NCBI GenBank assembly: GCA_012932865.1
Contig: SAXG01000018.1
Span: forward strand, 62,001-126,000
DNA: 64,000 nt
Direction: 5' to 3'
From: Amylostereum areolatum
Taxonomy: Eukaryota > Basidiomycota > Agaricomycetes > Russulales > Stereaceae
Shown piece after piece: positions 55,830 through 64,000 of this stretch (position 1 is its first letter; every line of letters begins with the position of its first letter). The notes under the pieces are model-generated. The model saw only the letters and a list, made by a program, of their open reading frames with translations, was not told the DNA's origin and ran no database searches. The translations under genes and the position numbers were made by a program.

Positions 55830-55848
55830 TGTCAAGAACGACCGACTA
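54060..55848 (+). pseudogene. gag: Gypsy Gag, second copy, interrupted by a SINE-like insertion
   Basis: It parallels the gag at 41485-43200. The N-terminal domain is open over long stretches (SFTSVSQFNRWTPESTPPPV at 54407; DWYFYKGDGRYLTDKDLDLA near 54749), with stops such as TAG 54191, TAG 54215, TGA 54872 and TGA 54944. After LVTPLKF comes a 116-bp insertion; coding then resumes KVAREVQIELNEAEEHC in the same frame once the insertion is ignored. The capsid part matches the first copy (YATDDAKMMLLLSLMEGDTA). The frame ends in the foreign LTR at 55848. This copy shows that the N-terminal domain and capsid belong to one protein. Confidence 0.75.
55064..55179 (-). mobile_element. tRNA-derived SINE-like insertion in Gypsy gag (TSD CAAATTC)
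   Basis: 116 bp absent from the other Gypsy copy. CAAATTC flanks it at 55057-55063 and 55180-55186. On the minus strand it reads like a tRNA: acceptor-like GTCGGAT/ATCTGAC, A box TAGCCTAGTGGTAAGG (55131-55146) and B box GAGTTCGAATCCC (55093-55105). It is followed by a short non-tRNA tail. The T stem pairs poorly, so it is not a working tRNA gene. The structure fits a small SINE, or a retroposed tRNA. Confidence 0.75.
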
Positions 55849-56135
55849 AGGAATATATCCAATAGCCTTCTAAGTTGTGACACAGGCAGTGGCTTAGGGA
55901 AAGGGGAAATCAGGGAACAAGGGAGAAATAGTACATTGCACTCTAAGCCGGTAAAGACTAGGAGGAAAGACTAAGGAACTAGATACATGCAGGCCAGCTA
56001 TATATACTAGGGAGGGGATGTGCACAGACCAAGGGGCACATCAGCGATGCCATCAAAGGGGATTGATCCATAGGTGTGGGATTAGATAGCGTGAGAAAGC
56101 AAGGAAAAAGCGGAGCAAAAGGGCGAACCGTGACA
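55830..56135 (-). repeat. Gypsy-type LTR, copy 3, at a recombination junction
   Basis: 306 bp, same family as those at 34323 and 40623. The flanks do not match (GGTGG before, CAATG after). Left of it is plus-strand Gypsy gag; right of it is a minus-strand Gypsy protease of another family. The LTR is therefore likely the product of exchange between two insertions. Confidence 0.85.
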
Positions 56136-57660
56136 CAATGAACAAGTCCGTATCTTCTAGGTTCGAGACTGCAAGATCAATGTTTTCCTCATGGTCCTGG
56201 ATAATTAGGCAGAGCGTGACATATTCCGTGATAGGTCCTCCTGCATTGAGAGTACTGTCTGCATTTTGTACTGGTATTGGACGCGCTGTTCGTTGTGTAG
56301 GGATATAATTATCCTGTACAAATTTTGTGTTGATATATGAACCAGTGTAACCGCTATCTAGGAGTGCGAGAGCTTTGACGGTACATTTGGAATCTACCAC
56401 AAGCTGTGTGGGAATGGCCGTCTGTTCCTTAGCACTCGAGGAGCGTATGGACTGCATAGGAGTGGTGAGCTCTAGTAGAGCTTGACATGCCAATTTGTCT
56501 CCCATGCTGGTTATCTCCTTGATGGCTTCGTAAGTAGCCTCATCACGGCGTTGGTGGTGTATCCAGATGCGAAGGATTGCAATTGCACTTTTGGGTTGGT
56601 CTTCCCTTAAGCAACGAAGCGTCCATTGAGCTATTCCAGATGCCATATAACATGATTTGGGCGCCGTGCCCCTTCCATCGCATGGTGTTGTCCCTGACTT
56701 CACAGGGTCCATATCCAAAACCGAGTCCGCATTCAAAGCCATATCTGAAACCAATCCCGTATCCAAAGCTGAAGGCTCACAAATCAAAGCCTGAGTATCT
56801 AAAATAACAACGGGACACGTGCCCGTACCAATAGAGTCTGTAAGAGAAGTCATAATGGGGATATCCCCTGTAGTAGTACAGTCCGAGTCAGTCATGCGCA
56901 TATACAAACGAGAACCAGGCCACCGAGGCACGACAAAACCAGACGAGCGAGGAACAGAAACTTGGGCTTCAGATGCCGTGTACATCATCAGCCCCCTCAA
57001 AAACCCTCCTTCTTCTCCTCCACCTTTGGCTGATTTTGAAGCGCGTCCATTACACTTTTCCGATCTTCGGCCGACAGGCTCCTAGCCCAAGTGGTGGGTA
57101 TCTCAAACGTCTGTTTCCAAGCTTCTCGCTTTGGCGGCTCCATGTACTGGTCTCTCCCTCACATGTCCCGGATGTTCTTCATATCCACCTTGCAGTCCCG
57201 TACCTGGTGACCATTTTGCCCACAGCGGAAGCACCGGCCCTTGATGTCTATTGGCTGACCTTTGCCACCATGCACTGTGCCGGTTCCATCACGGCGCCAT
57301 GGGACCTGTCCCCCTTGCTGCCCATTGGATGACCCTTGTCCTTTGGGTTTTTGGTTCTGCGTGGGTCCATTGCACTAGGTCTTCAGGTCCTCTCATTCCT
57401 GCCGCAGACCATCGATCAAGATGATGCGCTCCTTGAGATCCTCATATTTTTGAGGGACGCTGCCGCTGTTGTAGATGGAGTCGATGGTCTGGTAGTAGAT
57501 GTTGTGCTTGAGCAGCTGCATGAGGTGAATGGGGTCTTGCATCAGCAAAGTCGCCAAAATCTGAACATGCGTGGCGAGGCCCTGGCCATGCATCACAATA
57601 CACACTATGCAACCATGCAAATACTTGCGCACCATGTTCGACTGGTGCACATGCCGATTT
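56136..57660 (-). pseudogene. Third Gypsy family fragment: gag end, zinc knuckle, protease
   Basis: On the minus strand a gag part (IYNSGSVPQKYEDLKERIIL near 57440) leads through stops and a shift to a zinc knuckle CFRCGQNGHQVRDC (57191-57232). The protease follows (LLDSGYTGSYINTKFV near 56330-56377, with DSG as active site) and ends ..NLEDTDLFI. There it is cut by the LTR at 56135. A spacer of about 150 codons lies between knuckle and protease. RT, RNase H and integrase are missing. The 306-bp LTR family may belong to this element, but this is unproven. Confidence 0.75.
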
Positions 57661-57983
57661 CACCATGACGGCGGAAATTCGCCAGGATGGTGGAAGTTGA
57701 CCAGGATAGTGGAGTGTCAGGAAGCAAGGTCATGATAGGGAAGGTTTGCGAGACATGATCAGGATGGGGTTCACATACAAGGCATCATCATGGGGGACAC
57801 GAGAGGGTATTACTCAAAAACAATCAGATTGCAAGAACTGCGACAGGTTCAAAATTTAAACATAAGAGACTAGTATGTGATAGGCCACAGTGGGTTAGGA
57901 AATATGAAGGACTACGGTATGAGCCAATTATGAGGAATAAAAATGTTGCGATGCATGAACCATAAACACGGCAGGGACTCCGC
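57661..57983. other. No gene seen
   Basis: Intergenic sequence between the Gypsy fragment and the 3' end of the DUF6698-like gene. No motif recognised. Confidence 0.4.
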
Positions 57984-59900
57984 TCACTGACCTTCGGCAG
58001 TCGTCTTGCCACCTCGACCACCCCGACCACCCCGACCACCTCGACCACCCCGACCACCTCGACCACCTCACCCAGCCTTTACACCCTTCTTCTTCTTCTT
58101 CTCCAGAGGTGACAATGATTCACTCTCCTTGATGTCCTCACTTGGGCGTTTTGAGCCAGCAATGGGCGGTGAAGTCTCACGAGGAGAGGGAGGGTTCATG
58201 GGAGGGCTTCCGTTGACGCTTGGCGGCATGTAGAGGGCAGATGTTTCGGGAGTCTTGGCTCGCATGGACACAGATGTAGATGGGCCGTTCCGCTGTGCGA
58301 GCAGCTCTGGAGCAACTGCGACCGCAATACGGGGATGGTTGCAATGTTCGATACTTGGAGCAGATACCACCACAGTGGGCATGGGTGATATAGAGGGAGG
58401 GATCTGTAGAAGGGACCGAAGGTTCCGTTGGTGGGTGTTCGGGTGTGGGTTCTTCAAGCTGAATGGTGTCCGCAGGGACCGTAGGAGTTGACATGCTGCC
58501 TGCATTGTTGAGTGATAGGGTATTGCTGCTGTCACCTGCCACTATACAGTGTCAGACGCGGAGAATCACTGTGATGGAAAGAAAAAGTGTACCAGCCATC
58601 TTTCGAGCTTCAGCACGCGCAGCGCGCATAGCTTTCATTGTGTTCCAATCATGATCCTCCTCCTCCTCACATCCTGACCCCTCTTCGTCCGAGGTGACCG
58701 CACCATCCCGGTGGCCAAAAATGTGACTATATTACATTGAGGCCAATCAGCATTGTAAACCGGCTGATGTTCATATGCACGTACTAGTTCCAGGTTGCAA
58801 TGACGCGTCGGGAGAATTCATCCTCAGGATCATCCTCGATCAAGGAGACTATACTCATATATATCTCTTTGTATGAGTAGCCCTTCAAGTCTTTCTTCCC
58901 TTTGTTTGTGGCCTCTACTGTAGCCCAGGTTTCTGCAGAGGATGCAGCAAAGCGTAGCTAGAAGATAGTATAAGTGTGTCACTCTGAAGATATGGTGAGA
59001 GATAAAGTATCTGGCACGCGGTATACGCAATCATGTATCCATTCACTCGAGTGATGCGGAACTTTTTGACGATGCCTTTGGGGCCTTGCGGAACCGCATT
59101 CTTGTCGGTCGTAGATTTACCTGTGAACAGGTACTGTCCAGTCTGATCAAGTATATCAGTGAGGGCAGAACATGAAAGCGGCAATGAGTCACCTGAAGTA
59201 GTGCACACGACTGGAACAATCCATGCTCTGGGTTGTCCTGGTCGTACTTCATGTCGCGGTAGAATCCTAGAGGGTAACGACAAGCATCTGTCTTGATTCG
59301 ACCATCTCGAAGCATCTTGCGGCCTCTAAATGGTGGGGGTGAGTGAAATCATACTATGAGAGTGTACGACGAGCCTGAGAACTTACTCAAGTGGATCTTG
59401 ATTATATGTGTGGATAGATTGCGCAGGACAAAGGAAATGAGCGAGGGTAGGGTGGTAGAAACTGCGATCAGCCTTGTCGTGGGTGACAGCTAGGTCTAAG
59501 GGTTGACCTTGGCCAATGAAAGGTAATACATCGTCACGTAGCCGGCCTGTGTCCTCGCAACGTGCCGCCTGCGTGTTTTTATTAATCTGCAGGATGCCAG
59601 TGATGAGCCAGGTCACGTCGTATTGCCAGGATGTACAGATGAAGATACACACCTGTGCAATGACAACTCTCAGAGCCGCAGCAGGAGGAGAGCTAGAGAT
59701 AAAGGCACCCAGGCCATCAACCGTGTCCAGGATACGAGTATACATATCTTTTACATGGGCCTTTCTGGCTGACGAGCTGTATTTTATTTATGAGTTGGAC
59801 CGTCGTGCATCAAAAAGAAAACAGGTGACATACATGCTTGATGTAAGGCCATCAGGTTGGCCAGTGCAACCAGCGGCGACGAGACGAGAGCCTACTCGAA
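57984..59900 (-). pseudogene. DUF6698-like protein with Gly-Gly-Arg tail, decayed
   Basis: On the minus strand, exons give MYTRILDTVDGLGAFI, then FYHPTLAHFLCPAQSI (a HP...LLCP-type signature), then across a 71-base intron (59326-59396) GRKMLRDGRIKTDACR and DQDNPEHGLFQS. GIVKKFRITRVNGYMIAYTA and LRFAASSAETWATVEATN follow. This order matches DUF6698 proteins, a large family of unknown function in Agaricomycetes. After two more introns comes a Ser/Pro-rich region and KRPSEDIKESESLSPLEKKK. The tail of about six GGR repeats is cut off by TGA at 58068, where CGA (Arg) fits the repeat, and would end at 57984. Other damage: a frame change near 58380, and an exon ending CAG followed by AT rather than GT before LRFAASS. 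The N-terminal exon is uncertain. Confidence 0.6.
58007..58067. repeat. 9-bp tandem repeat coding for Gly-Gly-Arg
   Basis: CGACCACCC/T units repeat about seven times. On the minus strand they read GGR GGR..., an RGG-like RNA-binding type tail of the DUF6698-like protein. Confidence 0.85.
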
Positions 59901-60302
59901 GGATTTAATCAAGGTCTTCAAAGAGATAGACCCCGCGCGAAAGCCAACGTCCTTGGACAATGGAGACCGTATTTTCTGACAGCGGCCTAGAATGATGCCT
60001 TCAGCTGGATGAGAATCAAGAGAAATAGTACTCAGTCACAACCGTGGGGAGCGTTGTGATGGTGTCGGCTGCCAGTGATATGCCAGAGGCCATGGCGATG
60101 GGAGGGGACAGGGAACATGACGGGAGCAAAACTTAAGGTTCAGAGAAAACAAAGCTCCGTGCGGCTGTGCAGTATATCACGTGAGCACGTTCAATGCGCA
60201 CAATCGCGTTGACTGTGGATTGCATTTCAGTCTTTTGCTGTCTCCTCTGACTCCTAATCTTTATTGTCTCGACAACTCCCTCTTTTGATTACTCTCCTTA
60301 CC

Positions 60303-63300
60303 ATGTCACACAGTGGAGATGCAAGCTGTATTGGCTGTGACAAGTCAGTCCATCAACTCTGTGTCAAGGGTCACCAAGGTCTCGTCAGCCACAAAAAAAG
60401 ATGCAAAAAAAGATGTGCTTCCTATCTCGCAATGTTCGAGAAAACATCTACCATCACCAAGCATCCACTGGAGGGTGGATCCGAGGGAAATAGTGGGAAA
60501 CGGGCAAGGGTAGATGTGGGAATAGATGGGAGCAGTGGTATGTTTGATGAAGCAGAGGTATGTACTACCTTCCCGTTTAAAAAGTGTCCATGTTTCGTAT
60601 CTAATATGGCCACTTAGGCTGATATCATGGACTGTGATCCTGTACATGTAGCACTGTTGCCACCATCCCCGCCGCCGCCGCTGCCACCCCCAGAGCCCAC
60701 TTATGTATCTAGACGCTCTGGGCGTGGGATCTTTGTGCCTGCACGTTTCGACGACTTCCTGCCTACATCGAAAACACCCTAGCAAATTATACCTAAACAA
60801 CCAGTTGTCCCTTCTGAAGCTCCCCCTGAACCACAAGCCCCAACACCAGAACCACATTCCGACCCGGAACTGGTGGAGCCTTTGTATCCCCTCCCAACGC
60901 CTGCTCGGATGAACCCCGATGCATACGGTCTCTATCGCATTTATCCCAACATGCCGTCGCAAGACTCCATCCAGCATATCTCCCTCGACAATCTTTGTGA
61001 TGCCACAATGTTGCGTGGTCAGGCGTCAAGTGGCACTATCGCCCTGGATGCACCTGGTTCACTGGCATTGAACCTCAGCTCTACAGAGCAACCACCCGTA
61101 TACGCACCTTTCAGCAGTGCAACGGCCGCCACACTCATGGTGTGGGACAATACGGAGTCTCAAATCAAATCTGCCGCACAAACACAACGGCTCGCAAGGA
61201 TGTTGGCGACGTGCGAGGACGACCCCGCACAATTGGTGCAAAACCTTGCGACAATCAACATCGCTTCAGAGCGCGCCCAGATGGATCAGTATCTCTCTGA
61301 TGCACACACTCATCCTCAAGAACGCGACGGCTGGAGGCGATCCTCCGTCAGCATCCCTCTACCGTGCGATGGAGTGAAGCAGTCCAAGGCCGATGCACCT
61401 AGGCTTACCATCGACAATATCTACCACCAGGATCTTCTCGAGACAATTGTGAATGCCAGAGCTCTTCATGAGTACCAAAACCTGTGAGTACCTGTTCAGG
61501 TACCTGTCAGGCACATCCGTGGGTATTGGTATCCGCGGATACGAGTATCCGTGGCCCAAATACCCGTAAGAGTGCGAGTAGAGGACTTTGACGCCACAGG
61601 TACCTGTCTGAAATACCCGCAGATATCCGTGGATATACTCGTGAAGAGCTCTGGTGAACACCTTTGAGAGCGAGGGCTCGCGGACATTCCACATGACGCC
61701 GTTTCAACACTTTTGGATCCCAGGAGAAGACGAAGCTCCGCGACGTGTGTAACCAGCACGGTGTTGTTGTGCTTTGTGGTGATGGAATCACTCGGAGAGT
61801 ATACCCCCGCTTGCTGATCTACTCAGCTGATTATCCCGAGAAGTACGTCGTCCACTGTGTCACTGTCCTCGTCTCGTTATCTGACTTACATCCACAGGGT
61901 TCTTCTGGCAAGTATCAAAGCACTCGCAAATCGGCCATGTCCTTGGTGCCTCATCGAGAAGCATCAGCTTGTCCATATGGGCATGAAGTCGGACATGCGG
62001 ATCCGTCGGGACAAAGTTTGTGTCAACAACACATCTCACAAGACAGCAGTGCACCTCGCGCGAGGTATTATGTTCAACGGTGGCCTGTCAATTGGATCGG
62101 CTCGCGTGCAAGACTGGATGGGTCCCAACTCCCTTGTACCCACCCGTGTAAGAATTTTTTTCACTGAAGTATCTCATAACTGACGTGTTCTCTCCACAGA
62201 ATGCATTTTCCCAGAAGCTTGGTCTGCACAGCTTTGACCACCACAAGATATTTGTGGTTGATCTACTTCACGAATTTGAGCTCGGAATATGGAAGGCAAC
62301 TCTCACCCACATGGTCTGTCTTCTCTACGCTGCAGGTGGGAACCGGATCCAGGATTTCAATGCGAGGTATGTCTTGCTGGTTTTCCGAGTCTTACCGCAT
62401 GGCCATTGTGTACTAACACTTGTTCAAGGTTTCGCGACGTTTCCACCTTCCAACACGACACTATCCACCGCTTCCATAAGAATGTTTCTGGTCTGAAAAA
62501 ACTCGCAGCCAGGGATTTTGAAGACATTCTTCAGGTACGCCGCAAGCCGGTTCTCCAGTACCAATCATGTTCAATGTTTATCCCACCCATCCAGTGCATC
62601 ATCCCCGTTTTTGAAGGTCTCATGGACGTGCTGCACAATAAGATTGTTATGGACGTGTTGTTTGATCTTACAACTTGGCACGCATATACAAAACTCCGGC
62701 TACATATAGACAAGACTCTCTCATTCTTCCGCGAAGTGACAACAAACCTCGGAGATGCCCTTCGCAAATTCAACAAGGACACATGCTCTATCTACAACAC
62801 CCGGGAACTGCCCCACGAGACCGCGGCTTGTGGCCACCGTCAAGCCGCACTCGTCAAGAAACAGTCAACGACCGGAGCTCCAGTCAACCTCTCTCCAGCG
62901 CACAAGCCCTTCAACCTCGAGACCTATAAATGGCACTCAGCAGGAGATTATCCAGACTCCATCCCTTGGATTGGCACCACGGATAACAGTTCCACCCAGA
63001 CGGTATGTTTCCGCCTGTCATCCGTTGATACAATCCTGACCTACTACGGCTCTAGAGTGAGCTTCAGCACCGAAGATCGAAGCAGCACTTCCTTCGGATG
63101 AACAAGCACAATTACATCACACAAATCACCAAGCAAGACGCTCGTGAACGCCTCCTTCTCATTGTTGGCAAACGGCTAGTTGCCCATGTCAAGAAGCGGG
63201 ATATCCAACGGGCTCGCAACCGGTGCAAGAAGCATAGCGCTATAAAAGCGTCTGAGCGGCTGCCACCCACCGACCCCACATGTCACTACCACATCTCGGA

Positions 63301-64000
63301 CAAAGCCACCTCTCGATTCAATCTTGGTGCATGGTTATCTGCGCATGAGGGTGATCCTGCGCTTACGGTACATCCCCTATACAATCATAAAGTGTCTAGA
63401 GTCTCACATGTTGTCCTTGCAGCGTAGAATTTCTACGATTCCCTCCATGACCACATCCTTGCGCGGCTGCTAGGGCTGGAGTTCGACGACACACGTACTT
63501 TTACTGACAAAGAAAGGGAATCCGTCATTATTGTCCAGGATGAACTTCACAAACATCAAGTTCTGCGTGTCAATTACACGACATATGATCTTCGTCGTCA
63601 ACAGGACACTGTCACCCCCAAGAGACATGCCCACATCATGGTTCTCTCCCCCGACAACGACGGCACAAAGGTGCCCTACTGGTTCGCCCGTGTTCTCAAC
63701 ATACTACACGTCAACATTATCTATCGCGGGCCATCCTCGACGAGCAAGAAGGCACAGCGCTTAGACATCTTATGGGTACGGTGATTCGGCCTTAAGACAG
63801 AGCCTGCAATGGAGGGCGGTTGGGCGAAGAAGCGACTGCATGCGGTCCATTTTATACCGAAAGACAAGGACAGCCCTTTCAGCTTCATCAACCCCGACCA
63901 GGTTGTCCGGGCAGCACACCTCGTCCCAGCATTCAAGTATGGAATGACCGAGCAACGGTTAGGTCCATCGATAGTATGCAAGGATGAGGAGAAGGACATG
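60303..64000 (+). pseudogene. CMC/Plavaka-like DDE transposase, 3' end beyond window, decayed
   Basis: It starts MSHSGDASCIGCDKSVHQLC, a C2H2-like finger. Introns can be placed at 60558-60617, 61843-61897, 62148-62199, 62367-62428, 62535-62594 and 63003-63055. Recognisable parts are YGLYRIYPNMPSQDSI, CGDGITRRVYPRLLIYSADY, RPCPWCLIEKHQ, FVVDLLHEFELGIWKATLTH (62257), KKLAARDFEDILQ, SELQHRRSKQHFLRMNKHNY, HQVLRVNYTTYDLRRQQD and DPxQVVRAAHLVPAF-type sequence. This order is a large transposase family of Agaricomycetes that I place with CMC/Plavaka-type elements; the D-x-x-H-E-F motif resembles the CACTA Tnp2 region. The family's central segment before CGDG (including a WSDSTHLA-type Asp) seems missing after MTPFQHFWIP. 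Stops at 60780 and 63782 (where Trp is expected) and a MITE confirm decay. Confidence 0.65.
61466..61644 (+). mobile_element. 179-bp MITE in the transposase exon (8-bp TSD)
   Basis: AGAGCTCT occurs at 61458-61465 and again at 61645-61652. The element between begins TCATGAGTA and ends TACTCGTGA, a 9-base inverted repeat with one mismatch. Taking out element plus one TSD copy makes the transposase frame continuous (VNARA directly followed by LVNTFESEGSR). An 8-bp duplication is typical of hAT-type elements. Confidence 0.85.

Overview
The window looks like a repeat-rich, heterochromatin-like segment of an Agaricomycete (mushroom-forming basidiomycete) nuclear genome. Evidence: protein genes split by many 49-60 base GT..AG introns; LTR retrotransposons of both Copia and Gypsy type with target-site duplications; a hAT transposase; a CMC/Plavaka-like transposase and a DUF6698-like gene of kinds I know from Agaricomycetes; and TTAGGG-type repeats. 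There is no operon structure, no CRISPR array and no confident functional RNA gene.

Layout. 1-2.5 kb: two unrecognised spliced genes plus a perfect-looking hairpin. 2.5-4.7 kb: no gene I can support. 4.7-25.3 kb: one Copia family in an unusual arrangement. Three head-to-tail units (LTR + gag/protease/integrase/partial RT) end at exactly the same RT codon, directly joined to the next LTR. They are followed by one complete element (19278-23588 encodes an intact 1436-residue polyprotein). The block is flanked by partial copies of a diverged subfamily lying in opposite orientations. 26.3-27.6 kb: a spliced minus-strand gene with a one-base deletion. 27.8-30.9 kb: a hAT transposase pseudogene interrupted by a solo Copia LTR (TSD GCAGA). 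31-37 kb: dispersed GGTACC-rich repeats, a tRNA-like sequence, telomere-like tandem repeats, a C-rich minisatellite and a large fold-back element. 40.6-48.8 kb: a host-type gene broken first by a 306-bp solo LTR (TSD ATGGC) and then by a complete 6983-bp chromovirus-type Gypsy element (TSD CCCTT). 49.3-53.0 kb: a second, older Copia family truncated before RT. 53.6-57.7 kb: a second Gypsy copy carrying a tRNA-derived SINE-like insertion, joined through a recombinant LTR to a third, minus-strand Gypsy fragment. 58-60 kb: a decayed DUF6698-like gene with a Gly-Gly-Arg tail. 60.3-64 kb: a decayed CMC/Plavaka-like transposase hit by a 179-bp MITE with an 8-bp TSD, running off the right edge.

How it fits together: nearly all coding capacity here is mobile. 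Two ages are visible. The Copia array is almost mutation-free, while the Gypsy, second Copia, DUF6698-like and CMC-type genes carry nonsense codons that are mostly explained by C:G to T:A transitions, as expected from cytosine methylation or a RIP-like process. Only the complete Copia unit at 18120-24058 looks able to encode all its own functions.
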